Positions 51,166 through 60,230 of a DNA stretch of 64,000 nucleotides are shown here, in pieces; within the stretch, counting starts at the first letter, position 1, and every line of letters begins with the position of its first letter. The DNA lies in NCBI RefSeq assembly GCF_047300855.1, contig NZ_CP170197.1, forward strand, positions 1,426,001 through 1,490,000, written 5' to 3'. The notes below the pieces were generated by a model, which saw nothing but the letters and a program-made list of their open reading frames with translations, was not told the origin of the DNA and made no database searches. The DNA comes from Sulfuriferula sp047300855 (lineage in GTDB: Bacteria; Pseudomonadota; Gammaproteobacteria; Burkholderiales; Sulfuriferulaceae). The translations under genes were made by a program, and so were the position numbers.

Positions 51166-51232
51166 GGTATGGCCGCATGGCAGGCTCGCCCTCCATGTTC
51201 CGCGTTTTCGTTACGTATCCCGGATACCAATG

Positions 51233-51263
51233 AAAAAAAGGGCGCGAAAAGCGCCCTTTTTTT
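51233..51263 (-). terminator. Bidirectional intrinsic terminator after htpG
   Basis: GGGCGC/GCGCCC with a GAAAA loop, flanked by seven A and seven T. It ends the htpG transcript 20 bases past the stop. Confidence 0.92.
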
Positions 51264-51282
51264 CATTTCATGAGACCAGCAG

Positions 51283-53184
51283 TTACATCGCCAGCCACAG
51301 CTCGTTCAGCCGCCGCACGAAAGCGGCCGGGTCTTCCAGTTGCCCGCCTTCGGCCAGCAGTGCCTGGTCGAACAGGATGGCGCTCCAGTCGCTGAATTTT
51401 TCGCTGTTGGCCTGGTCCTTGAGGCGCTGCACCACGGCGTGCTTGGGGTTGATTTCCAGGATCGGTTTGCTGCCCGGCACGTTTTGTCCTGCCGCCTTGA
51501 GCAGGCGTTCCAGATTGGCGCCCATGTCGTGCTCGCCCGCCACCAGGCAGGCCGGGGATGTTGTCAGGCGGTGCGTAATGCGCACTTCCTTGACCTGCTC
51601 GCCCAGTGCTTCCTTGATCTTGGCAGTGAGGTCCTTGAAGGCGTCGGCTTCCTGCGCCTGTTCCTTTTTTTCTTCCTCGTCCGCCAGCTTGCCCAGATCG
51701 AGGTCACCCTTGGCTACGGATTGCAGTTTCTTGCCGTCGAGCTCGGTCAGGTGTGAAATCATCCACTCGTCCACGCGATCGGAAAGCAACAGCACTTCCA
51801 CGCCCTTGGCGCGGAAAATTTCCAGGTGCGGGCTGTTTTTGGCTGCGGCGAAACTGTCGGCGGTGACGAAGTAAATCGCGTCCTGGCCTTCCTTCATGCG
51901 GCTGACGTAGTCGGCCAGTGAGACGCTTTGTTCCTCGCTGTCGTTGTGCGTGGAGGAGAAGCGGATCAGCCTGGCGATGCGATCCTTGTTGGCGAAATCC
52001 TCGCCCACGCCTTCCTTGATGACGCGACCGAATTCTTTCCAGAAAGCGGCGTATTTCTCCGTCTGGTTTTGCGCAAGGTCTTCCAGCATGCCGAGTACTT
52101 TCTTCACCGAACCGCCGCGTATGGCTTCGATGTCCTTGCTCTCCTGCAGTATTTCGCGCGATACGTTGAGCGGCAGGTCGTTGGAGTCGATCACGCCGCG
52201 CACGAAGCGCAGGTAGGTCGGCATCAGCTGCTTGGCGTCGTCCATGATGAACACGCGCCGCACATAGAGCTTGATGCCGTGGCGCTGCTCGCGGTCCCAC
52301 AGATCGAACGGGGCGTGTGCGGGGATATACAGCAGCTGGGTGTATTCCTGTTTGCCTTCCACCTTGGCATGGATATAGGCCAGCGGCGCTTCATAATCGT
52401 GCGCCACATGCTTGTAGAATTCTTCGTACTGTTCCGGCGTGATTTCGCTCTTGGGGCGGGCCCACAGCGCGGAAGCCTGGTTGACGGCTTCTTCCTCGTC
52501 CTTGACCACGGTTTCTTTTTTCTCCGCGTCCCACTCTTCTTTCTTCATCATGATCGGCAGGGTGATGTGGTCGGAGTATTTGCGGATGATGGATTGCAGT
52601 TTATAGCTGGACAGCAGGTCGTCCTCGCCCTCGCGCAGGTGCAGGATCACGTCGGTGCCGCGCCCCGGTTTTTCCACGGTTTCCAGTGTGTACTCGCCTT
52701 CGCCTGCGGATTCCCACTGCACCGCATGCTCGGCGCCCAGCCCGGCGCGGCGCGTGATCAGGGTGACCTTATCGGCAATCAGGAAGGCCGAATAGAAGCC
52801 CACGCCGAACTGGCCGATCAGGTGCGAGTCTTTGGCCTGGTCGCCGGACAGTGCTTCGAAAAACTGGCGTGTGCCGGATTTGGCAATGGTGCCGATATGC
52901 TCGATCACTTCCTGGCGGTTCATGCCGATGCCATTGTCGGAAACGGTGATGGTGCGGGCATCCTTGTCGAAAGCGATACGAATCCTGAGTTCCGGATCGT
53001 TTTCCCAAAGCGCGTCGTCCGACAGTGCTTCGAAGCGCAGCTTGTCGGCCGCGTCGGAAGCATTGGAAATCAGTTCGCGCAGGAAAATTTCCTTGTTGCT
53101 GTACAGCGAGTGGATCATCAGGTTCAGCAACTGCTTGACTTCAGCCTGAAAGCCAAGGGTTTCCTTGTGTGCCTCTACGGTCAT
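51283..53184 (-). CDS. htpG: Chaperone HtpG (Hsp90)
   Basis: Bacterial Hsp90, an ATP-dependent dimeric chaperone. The 633 residues match the family. The N-terminal GHKL ATPase contains LRELISNASDAADKLRF, VSDNGIGMNRQEV and IGQFGVGFYSAFL. The middle domain has the catalytic arginine region SREILQES, and the C-terminal dimerisation domain ends FVRRLNELWLAM. ATG 53184 starts MTVEAHKETLGFQAEVKQLL; the upstream frame is not conserved. A sigma-32-type promoter lies 43-70 bases upstream. Confidence 0.97.
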   Translation of the reverse strand: MTVEAHKETLGFQAEVKQLLNLMIHSLYSNKEIFLRELISNASDAADKLRFEALSDDALWENDPELRIRIAFDKDARTITVSDNGIGMNRQEVIEHIGTIAKSGTRQFFEALSGDQAKDSHLIGQFGVGFYSAFLIADKVTLITRRAGLGAEHAVQWESAGEGEYTLETVEKPGRGTDVILHLREGEDDLLSSYKLQSIIRKYSDHITLPIMMKKEEWDAEKKETVVKDEEEAVNQASALWARPKSEITPEQYEEFYKHVAHDYEAPLAYIHAKVEGKQEYTQLLYIPAHAPFDLWDREQRHGIKLYVRRVFIMDDAKQLMPTYLRFVRGVIDSNDLPLNVSREILQESKDIEAIRGGSVKKVLGMLEDLAQNQTEKYAAFWKEFGRVIKEGVGEDFANKDRIARLIRFSSTHNDSEEQSVSLADYVSRMKEGQDAIYFVTADSFAAAKNSPHLEIFRAKGVEVLLLSDRVDEWMISHLTELDGKKLQSVAKGDLDLGKLADEEEKKEQAQEADAFKDLTAKIKEALGEQVKEVRITHRLTTSPACLVAGEHDMGANLERLLKAAGQNVPGSKPILEINPKHAVVQRLKDQANSEKFSDWSAILFDQALLAEGGQLEDPAAFVRRLNELWLAM

Positions 53185-53226
53185 GGTGTGGATTCTCCGG
53201 TTAGTAGGGTAAAAAAGCTGGTAATC

Positions 53227-53254
53227 AAATTGGGGCGAGTGAAAATTTTTCAAG
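53227..53254 (-). promoter_or_regulatory. Heat-shock (sigma-32) promoter of htpG
   Basis: On the minus strand, -35 CTTGAAA (53248-53254), a 12-base spacer and -10 CCCCAATTT (53227-53235). This agrees with the RpoH consensus CTTGAAA/CCCCAT-T and is placed correctly before htpG, a classic member of that regulon. Confidence 0.82.
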
Positions 53255-53383
53255 AGGAAGAGGCTTATCGGGCTGGTTTGCACGATAATCCTCCCGGGAA
53301 TTACCATCTACCGATTTATGCTTGCGCGCATTCTTGTTAGTCTATAGCGCATTCCTGAATAAAATATATACGGCAACACACCC

Positions 53384-55348
53384 ATGGCAAAACAGAATTA
53401 CGACGAATCTTCCATCCGCGTACTGCGCAAACTGGAGCCGATCCAGTTACGCCCCGGCATGTATACCCGCACCAACGATCCCACCCACATCATTGTGGAG
53501 GCCATCGACAATGGCGTGGATGAGGCAATGGCGGGCTACGCGAAAAATATCGAAGTCACGCTGCATCGCGATGCCTCGGTTTCGGTGCGCGACGACGGGC
53601 GCGGTATTCCAACCGGCATGCACCCCGAAGAAAAAGTGCCGACGGTGCAGGTGGTGTTTACCGTCATCCATTCCGGCGGGAAATTCGCCAAAGGCGATGC
53701 GGACAGCAGCTATAAATTCACCGGCGGGCTGCATGGCGTGGGGGTTTCGGTCACCAATGCACTGTCCACGCGGCTGGAAGTCGAAGTCAAACGCGCAGGC
53801 AAGCTGCACCGCATGAGCTTTGCCGAAGGCGAGGTGGTCGAACCGCTGACCATCACCGGTAACTGTGCGGCCAAAGACACCGGCACGGCAATCCGCATCT
53901 GGCCGAACCCGAAATATTTCGATTCGCCCACTGTTTCGCGCAGCGAGCTGGAACACCTGCTGCGCGCCAAGGCCATGCTGCTGCCCGGCGTGCGCGTCAC
54001 GCTCAACATCGAAACCGCATCCGGCACGGAGGTGAAGGAATGGCATTTCGAAGGCGGCATGGCGCAGTATCTCGACCAGATGATTGCCGAGGATGAGCCC
54101 ATCGCACCGGCGTTTTGCGGCGAGCGCTATCTGAGCGGCAACGAATCCTTTTCCAATGGCGAAGGGGTGCAATGGGCGCTGGCGTGGGTGGCGGGATCAG
54201 GCGGCGGGGAATCCTACGTCAACCTCATCCCGACGCTGGGCGGGGGCACGCACGAGGCCGGCCTGCGCGATACGGTGTTCAACAGCGTACGCATATTTGC
54301 CGAACAGCACGGGTTGATGCAGCGCAATGTGAAGCTTGCCGCCGACGACGTGTGGGCCAAGCTGCGCTTTGTGCTGGCGGTGCGCATGGTCGATCCGAGT
54401 TTTGCCGGGCAGACCAAGGAAAAGCTGTCCTCGCGCGAGGCAGTCAAGCTGGTCGGCGCGGCCATCAAGGACACTTTCGATCTGTGGCTCAACGAGCATG
54501 TGGCGGAGGCCACCCGCATTGCCGAGCAGGCGATCAAGCTGGCGGTGGCACGCACCAAGTCGTCCAAGGCGGTGGAGCGGCGCAAGAGTTCGGGGGTAGC
54601 GGTATTGCCGGGAAAACTGAGCGATGCGGAATCCACCGATAATCGCATTACCGAGCTGTTCCTGGTGGAGGGCGATTCCGCCGGAGGCTCGGCCAAGGCC
54701 GGCCGCGACAAGGAGATTCAGGCAGTGCTGCCACTGCGCGGCAAAGGCATGAACAGCTGGGAGGTGGAGCGCTCGCAGATCCTCGCCAATCAGGAAATCC
54801 ATAACATCGCCGTCTCGCTGGCCATCGACCCGCATAGCCTGGACAGCACGCTGGACCTGAACGAACTGCGCTATGGAAAAGTGATCATCCTGGCCGATGC
54901 CGATGATGACGGCGAGCACATCAAGGCGCTGTTGCTGACGCTGTTTTTCCGCCATTTCCCGCAGCTGATCACGCATGGGCATATCTACATCGCCCAGCCG
55001 CCGCTGTTCCGCGTCGATGTTCCCGCGCAGGGCAAGGGCAAGCCGCCGCGCAAATTGTATGCGCTGGACGAGACGGAACTGACGGTGCTGGAAGCGCGCC
55101 TGCGCCAGGAAGGCGTCAAGGAAGGCACCTGGCAGGTATCGCGCTTCAAGGGTCTGGGCGAGATGGATGCGATCCAGCTATGGGAAACCACACTGTGCCC
55201 GGATACCAGAAGACTGGTGCGGGTCGAGGTCGGCGACGATCTGCCCGGCACTTTGAGCATCTTCGATAACTTGATGGGCAAGGCCAACGCCGCGTACCGC
55301 AAGGAACAGATCTCCGTGCATGGCAATGAAGTCGAGGCAGATATTTAA
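53384..55348 (+). CDS. parE: DNA topoisomerase IV subunit B
   Basis: ATPase subunit of topoisomerase IV, which unlinks sister chromosomes. The 654 residues show the GHKL ATP site (EAIDNGVDEAMAGY, RDDGRGIPTGMHP, GGLHGVGVSVTNALS), the transducer domain, and the TOPRIM domain (ELFLVEGDSAGGSAKAGRD, ILADADDDGEHI). ParE is chosen over GyrB because of its shorter length, the neighbouring parC and the PLRGKGMNSWEVE sequence. parC follows after about 100 bases. Confidence 0.95.
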   Translation: MAKQNYDESSIRVLRKLEPIQLRPGMYTRTNDPTHIIVEAIDNGVDEAMAGYAKNIEVTLHRDASVSVRDDGRGIPTGMHPEEKVPTVQVVFTVIHSGGKFAKGDADSSYKFTGGLHGVGVSVTNALSTRLEVEVKRAGKLHRMSFAEGEVVEPLTITGNCAAKDTGTAIRIWPNPKYFDSPTVSRSELEHLLRAKAMLLPGVRVTLNIETASGTEVKEWHFEGGMAQYLDQMIAEDEPIAPAFCGERYLSGNESFSNGEGVQWALAWVAGSGGGESYVNLIPTLGGGTHEAGLRDTVFNSVRIFAEQHGLMQRNVKLAADDVWAKLRFVLAVRMVDPSFAGQTKEKLSSREAVKLVGAAIKDTFDLWLNEHVAEATRIAEQAIKLAVARTKSSKAVERRKSSGVAVLPGKLSDAESTDNRITELFLVEGDSAGGSAKAGRDKEIQAVLPLRGKGMNSWEVERSQILANQEIHNIAVSLAIDPHSLDSTLDLNELRYGKVIILADADDDGEHIKALLLTLFFRHFPQLITHGHIYIAQPPLFRVDVPAQGKGKPPRKLYALDETELTVLEARLRQEGVKEGTWQVSRFKGLGEMDAIQLWETTLCPDTRRLVRVEVGDDLPGTLSIFDNLMGKANAAYRKEQISVHGNEVEADI

Positions 55349-55450
55349 CGGGGAAGGCAAAAGGCAAGGACTCCGCTAAGTTTGAGGATTGTCTTTCCCG
55401 GCGCTCTCCGTGGCGTGTGCTTTATTCGAGCTGTAAATTCAGGAATTAAC

Positions 55451-57829
55451 ATGAACAAACCAACAGATTTATTTTCCGGAATCAGTGATTTGCCGGCGGT
55501 CTCCGCTGGCGGCGGTAATGGCGATCAGCCGCCGCCCGCATCCGCGGCGCCGCCGGAAGACGGGGATGTGCGTTTTCTGCTCGGTGAATATACCCATCAG
55601 GTATATCTGCGCTATGCCATCAGCGTGGTGAAGGGGCGCGCGTTGCCGTCCGTATCGGATGGCGAAAAACCGGTGCAGCGCCGCATTCTGTTTGCCATGC
55701 ACCAGCTGGGCCTGATGCCCGGCGCCAAGCCGGTGAAATCGGCGCGCGTGGTCGGTGATGTGATCGGTAAATACCATCCGCATGGCGATTCCGCCTCGTA
55801 TGAGGCCATGGTGCGCATGGCGCAGGATTTCGTGCTGCGCTATCCGCTGGTCGACGGACAGGGCAATTTCGGGTCGCGCGATGGCGACTCCGCGGCCGCC
55901 ATGCGTTACACCGAAGTGCGGCTGACCAAATATGCCGAGCTGCTGCTGTCCGAAGTGGGCGCAGGCACAGTGGATTTCCGCCCCAATTACGACGGCTCCG
56001 AGCAGGAGCCGGTGGACCTGCCGGCGCGCTTGCCGTTCCTGTTGCTGAATGGCGCATCCGGGATCGCGGTGGGGATGGCGACCGAATGCCTGCCGCACAA
56101 CATGCGCGAAGTGGGCGCAGCGGCGGTGGCCTTGTTGCGCGACCCGGCCCTCAGCGTGGATGGTGTGCTGGAACACATCAAGGGGCCGGATTTTCCCGGT
56201 GGCGGTCATATCATTTCCAGCCCGAAGGACATCCGCGATGCCTATATTACCGGCCGCGGCAGTCTGCGCGTGCGTGCGCGCTGGACCATCGAGCAGCAGG
56301 CGCGGGGCCAGTGGCGCATGGTGATCCATGAGCTGCCGCATGGCGTGTCGGTAAAAAAAGTGCTGGAGGAAATCGGCGAATACACCGATCCGCAGGTGAA
56401 GGCAGGCAAGAAAGACCTGAACCCCGAGCAAAAGGCGATGAAGCAATTGTTCCTCGATGCGCTGGAAACGGTGCGCGACGAATCCGGCAAGGACGCCAGC
56501 GTACGCATCGTGCTGGAGCCGCGTTCCTCGCGCATGCCGCTGGATCAATTCACCGCGCTGTTGCTGACGCATACCAGCCTGGAGACGACCGTATCCGCCA
56601 ACATGGTGGCGATCGGGCTGGATGGCAGGCCGAGCCAGAAGAATATTCTCGATCTGTTGTCCGAGTGGATCGCGTTCCGCTACACCACCGTCACGCGCCG
56701 GAGCGAGACGCGCCTGGCCCAGGTGCAAAAGCGGCTGCATATCCTTGAAGGCCGGATGGCGGTGTTGCTCAACATCGATGAAGTCATCCGCGTAATTCGC
56801 GAATCGGATGAGCCGAAAAGCGATCTGATGATGCATTTCAAACTCAGTGAAATCCAGGCCGAGGACATACTGGAAATCCGCTTGCGCCAATTGGCGCGTC
56901 TGGAGGCCATCCGCATCGAGAAAGAAATCGGCGAATTGCGTACTGAAGAAGACGGCCTGAACAAGGTACTGGGCAGCCGCAAGGTCATGCGCGACCTGAT
57001 CGTGAGCGAGATCAAGGCCGACGTGAAGAAATTCGGCGATGAGCGGCGCACGCTGATCGAGGCAGCGGAGCGGATTAGTGCCAAAGCCGTTGCTGTCCCC
57101 GACGAAGCCTGTACGGTAATCCTGTCGAAAAACGGCTGGATCAGGCAGCGCAGCGGCCATGACGCCGACGCCAGCACCCTGACTTTCAAGGACGGCGATG
57201 ATCTGCTTGCGCTCTGCAAGACGCGCACCGTGCATCCGGTGGTGCTGATCGACAGCGGTGGGCGCGCTTACACCGTGGCCTCGTCCGATATTCCCGGCGG
57301 TCGCAGCGATGGCGTGCCGGTGGCTTCCCTACTGGGTTTGCCGGCCAAGGCGAAAATTGTCGCCATGTGTGCGGCTGCACCCGATACCCAATACCTGTTC
57401 AGCACCTCAGCCGGCTACGGCTTCATCGCCGTGCTCAAGGATCTGGTGTCGCGACAACGCGCCGGCAAGGCATTCATGAACATCGGCGAGAAGGATGTCC
57501 TGTTGCCGCCGGTTGAAGTGGGTGAGGGCGCGCTCATCGTCGCCCTGGGCAGCAATGGCAAGCTGCTTGCCTTCCCGGTCGGCGAAATGAAAGTGCTATC
57601 AGGCGGCAAAGGCGTGATTGTGCTGGCCGTCGGGGAAGGGGAGACCATGCTTTCCGCTACCACTGTACGCGAAGGCGGCACAGTGAAAATCCTCGGTCAG
57701 GGCAGGGGCGGCAAGCGCTCGGAACAATCGCTGGCCTGGAATGCATTGCAGGATTACGTCCTGCACCGCGCCCGCAAGGGCGTATTGGTGCCGGTGAAAT
57801 TCAAACTGGAATCCGTAACGGCAGAATGA
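55451..57829 (+). CDS. parC: DNA topoisomerase IV subunit A
   Basis: DNA-cleaving subunit of topoisomerase IV. The 792 residues have the winged-helix region with YHPHGDSASYEAMVRMAQDF, the quinolone-determining region, and the catalytic tyrosine in AAMRYTEVRLTKYAE (about residue 154). The tower and coiled coil (about 430-490) follow, then a C-terminal beta-propeller region with repeated GG(R/K) turns. The start at ATG 55451 (MNKPTDLFSG) is supported by AGGAAT; the frame upstream is not conserved. A perfect hairpin follows. Confidence 0.95.
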   Translation: MNKPTDLFSGISDLPAVSAGGGNGDQPPPASAAPPEDGDVRFLLGEYTHQVYLRYAISVVKGRALPSVSDGEKPVQRRILFAMHQLGLMPGAKPVKSARVVGDVIGKYHPHGDSASYEAMVRMAQDFVLRYPLVDGQGNFGSRDGDSAAAMRYTEVRLTKYAELLLSEVGAGTVDFRPNYDGSEQEPVDLPARLPFLLLNGASGIAVGMATECLPHNMREVGAAAVALLRDPALSVDGVLEHIKGPDFPGGGHIISSPKDIRDAYITGRGSLRVRARWTIEQQARGQWRMVIHELPHGVSVKKVLEEIGEYTDPQVKAGKKDLNPEQKAMKQLFLDALETVRDESGKDASVRIVLEPRSSRMPLDQFTALLLTHTSLETTVSANMVAIGLDGRPSQKNILDLLSEWIAFRYTTVTRRSETRLAQVQKRLHILEGRMAVLLNIDEVIRVIRESDEPKSDLMMHFKLSEIQAEDILEIRLRQLARLEAIRIEKEIGELRTEEDGLNKVLGSRKVMRDLIVSEIKADVKKFGDERRTLIEAAERISAKAVAVPDEACTVILSKNGWIRQRSGHDADASTLTFKDGDDLLALCKTRTVHPVVLIDSGGRAYTVASSDIPGGRSDGVPVASLLGLPAKAKIVAMCAAAPDTQYLFSTSAGYGFIAVLKDLVSRQRAGKAFMNIGEKDVLLPPVEVGEGALIVALGSNGKLLAFPVGEMKVLSGGKGVIVLAVGEGETMLSATTVREGGTVKILGQGRGGKRSEQSLAWNALQDYVLHRARKGVLVPVKFKLESVTAE

Positions 57830-57850
57830 CATGCCGCCACGACGCAACCG

Positions 57851-57878
57851 CATCCTGTCGACTAGCATCGACAGGATG
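57851..57878. terminator. 11-bp perfect hairpin after parC
   Basis: CATCCTGTCGA (57851-57861) is inverted exactly as TCGACAGGATG (57868-57878) around a 6-base loop, 21 bases after the parC stop. There is no T-run, so it would be a Rho-assisted or 3'-protecting structure, not a classic terminator. Confidence 0.55.
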
Positions 57879-57997
57879 TGTCATGGCAGCTGATCAAAGC
57901 TTGCGCGCATCAACGTGATGGCCCGAGTGTAGCCGCCGGTAAATAATTCTTCAGCCTGCTGTATCGAGTCTATTGGCGATCCCGAATTTTAGTCGTG

Positions 57998-58046
57998 TTG
58001 ACTAAAAGTGATAACGTAAGTTACTATTTTCAGAGTTATTATAACT
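57998..58046 (+). promoter_or_regulatory. Promoter and tandem palindromes upstream of marR
   Basis: -35 TTGACT (57998-58003) and -10 TACTAT (58022-58027) are 18 bases apart. GTAA-G-TTAC (58016-58024) overlaps the -10, and AGTTAT-T-ATAACT (58034-58046) follows; both are perfect palindromes and probable MarR operators. The promoter lies inside the longer open frame, which supports the later marR start at 58058. Confidence 0.65.
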
Positions 58047-58057
58047 GTGTGCACAAT

Positions 58058-58627
58058 ATGGTTAAGGAATGCCTTAACGTTTTTGAACAGCGCCTGGATG
58101 CCATAGACAGCCAGATATCCGGTCAGCCTCGCCAGGAAGTAATGCTGTCACGCATGCAATTTATGATCTTCAAGAAATTGCAGGAGTTGATGAATCAGAG
58201 CCTGCAGCCTTACGGGATTAACGACACGATCTGGACTGCATTGATCATGCTGTATTCCAGTCCGGGCCGTTATATTTATCCCAGTGATCTGAGCCATATC
58301 GTCGTGTCGTCACGAACCAATATCACGCGGTTTGCCGATGAAATGGTAAAAAAAGGCTGGGTCAGCAGAAAAGGCCACGAAACCGACAGGCGCAAAGTCA
58401 TCTTAAGCTTGACTGCTGCAGGGACCGAGCTGGTTGAATCGATCATGCCCAAGCAGTGGGCGGTTTACCAGGCCATCTGGAAAGATTTTAGTATGGCGGA
58501 AAAAAAACAGATGCAAGCTTTCCAGTATAAATTGGTAGATTCCATAGCCAATGTAAATGGCACCCCGGATCCTGCTGCCGACAAGGCAGCCAAACCGGAT
58601 GGCGTTAAATCCAGTCATCAGAAATGA
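58058..58627 (+). CDS. MarR-family regulator of the efflux operon
   Basis: A 189-residue MarR/SlyA-type regulator. The winged helix is seen in INDTIWTALIMLYSSPG, YPSDLSHIVVSSRTNITRFADEMVKKGWVSRKGHETDRRKVILSLT. Long helices on either side form the dimer, and the last 25 residues are a polar tail. ATG 58058 is preferred, since the promoter occupies the upstream open frame. It is first in an operon with the RND efflux genes and would repress it through the palindromes upstream, by analogy with other marR-RND loci. The ligand is unknown. Confidence 0.85.
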   Translation: MVKECLNVFEQRLDAIDSQISGQPRQEVMLSRMQFMIFKKLQELMNQSLQPYGINDTIWTALIMLYSSPGRYIYPSDLSHIVVSSRTNITRFADEMVKKGWVSRKGHETDRRKVILSLTAAGTELVESIMPKQWAVYQAIWKDFSMAEKKQMQAFQYKLVDSIANVNGTPDPAADKAAKPDGVKSSHQK

Positions 58628-58637
58628 AAGCCCGAAT

Positions 58638-60170
58638 ATGACGCGTTCTTCTGTTTTTATTGGATTGTTCCCCCGTTCCAGTGCTTTGCTATTGGTGGTC
58701 AGTAGCTTATCGCTGTTTGGCTGCGCCAGTGTCGGCCCGGATTTCAAACGGCCTGCTCCCCCTGCAGTAAATGGCTACACCGCAAAAAGTCTGCCAGCGC
58801 AAACTGCAACGGCACCCGATACGGAGATGGGCGGAGCGCAGCGTTTTGTGGTCGGGCAAGCTGTGTCGGCAAGCTGGTGGAAAAATTTCGCCTCCCCAAA
58901 ACTGGATACATTCATTGAACAGGCGCTGCGCAGCAGCCCTTCATTGGAGGCAGCCCAGGCAACGCTGCGCCAGGCGCAACAAACCTATGCTGCGCAGGCC
59001 GGCTCCAGCCTGTATCCGCAAGTGGATGCGAATCTGGGCGCGCAACGGACCGGCACCAATAACTCCGGGATGGGTTTGAAGGGAGGCGATCGGGTATTCG
59101 AGCTGTATAACGCCGGGGTGAAAGTCAGCTACAAGCTGGACCTGTTCGGCGGTAACCGCCGTGCACTTGAAGGCTATGCCGCGCAGACTGATTATCAGCA
59201 ATATCAGCTTGAAGGCGCGCGACTGACGCTGGCTGCGAATGTGGTCACGGCTGCCATGATGCAGGCCCAGTATAGTGCGCAAATCAGCGCTAGCGAGGCG
59301 ATTCTGGCGGCTCAGCAGAAGCAGCTCGGCATCGCCCAGCAGCGCCTTCAACTGGGTGCGATTGCGCGTAGCGAGGTGCTCACTTTGCAAACGCAGGTCG
59401 AGCAAACGCGTGCCAGTATTCCTCCCATACGCAACAAGCTGGACCAAACCAATCATCTGCTTGCGGTGTTGGCAGGTCAGGCGCCCGGTGCAGGAGAAGT
59501 GCCGCAATTCACCCTGGCCGATTTCACGCTGCCGTCCGATTTGCCCGTCGTCATTCCGTCCGAACTGGTACGCCAGCGTCCGGATATACAGGCCTCGGAG
59601 GCGTTATTGCATGCAGCCAGCGCGCAATACGGCGTGGTGATATCGAACAGCTATCCGCAAATCAACCTGTCAGCCAATCTGGGTTCGCAAGCCTTGCTCG
59701 CATCGAGTTTATTCGGTGCCGGCAGCATGATCTGGGGTTTGGCGGGGCAAATAGTGCAACCATTATTCAATGCGGGTCTCAAGGCGGGCGTTAAATCCGC
59801 CGAGGCCGGATTCGATGCCGCAGCCGCCAATTACCGGCAGACCGTGCTGCAAGCCTTGCGCAATGTTGCCGATGTGCTGCGCGCCCTGGACAACGACGCG
59901 CAAACCTTGCAGGCGCAAGCCGCTGCGGATGCCTCTGCGCAGGCAGCGCTTGGCCTCATGCAACAACAATATCAATTGGGCGGCGCAAGTTATTTGCAGC
60001 TGCTCACGGCGCAGCAGCAGGCGCAGCAAACCCGCATTAACCTGATCGCCGCGCAAACCCAGCGTTTGACTGATACTGCAGCGCTATATCAGTCCATGGG
60101 AGGCGGCTGGACGGCGGGAGTAAATCAGGGTGCAACGGCCCCCAAATCTGTCAGTGCCGCAGCAGATTAA
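58638..60170 (+). CDS. RND efflux outer membrane lipoprotein (OprM/NodT family)
   Basis: Outer membrane channel of a tripartite pump, 510 residues. The lipoprotein signal has lipobox LFGC (about residue 30), then ASVGPDFKRP, typical of NodT proteins (VGPDY-P). Two OEP repeats follow (about 85-280 and 300-490), each with long helices for the periplasmic tunnel; ELVRQRPDIQASEALLHAASA is the family signature. It lies 10 bases after marR and before the adaptor gene, an order with the channel first that differs from mexAB-oprM. Confidence 0.92.
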   Translation: MTRSSVFIGLFPRSSALLLVVSSLSLFGCASVGPDFKRPAPPAVNGYTAKSLPAQTATAPDTEMGGAQRFVVGQAVSASWWKNFASPKLDTFIEQALRSSPSLEAAQATLRQAQQTYAAQAGSSLYPQVDANLGAQRTGTNNSGMGLKGGDRVFELYNAGVKVSYKLDLFGGNRRALEGYAAQTDYQQYQLEGARLTLAANVVTAAMMQAQYSAQISASEAILAAQQKQLGIAQQRLQLGAIARSEVLTLQTQVEQTRASIPPIRNKLDQTNHLLAVLAGQAPGAGEVPQFTLADFTLPSDLPVVIPSELVRQRPDIQASEALLHAASAQYGVVISNSYPQINLSANLGSQALLASSLFGAGSMIWGLAGQIVQPLFNAGLKAGVKSAEAGFDAAAANYRQTVLQALRNVADVLRALDNDAQTLQAQAAADASAQAALGLMQQQYQLGGASYLQLLTAQQQAQQTRINLIAAQTQRLTDTAALYQSMGGGWTAGVNQGATAPKSVSAAAD

Positions 60171-60230
60171 GCGCTGCAAGTTGGAAACAACCAACCCTTC
60201 TGAATCACAACTGATGCACGGAGTACTTTT

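Noticed and set aside
51928..53340. A 470-codon open frame antisense to htpG
   Set aside because: A shadow of htpG; it even runs through the sigma-32 promoter region and matches no family.
55469..57235. A 588-codon open frame antisense to parC
   Set aside because: Same cause: a codon-bias shadow of parC with no recognisable domains.
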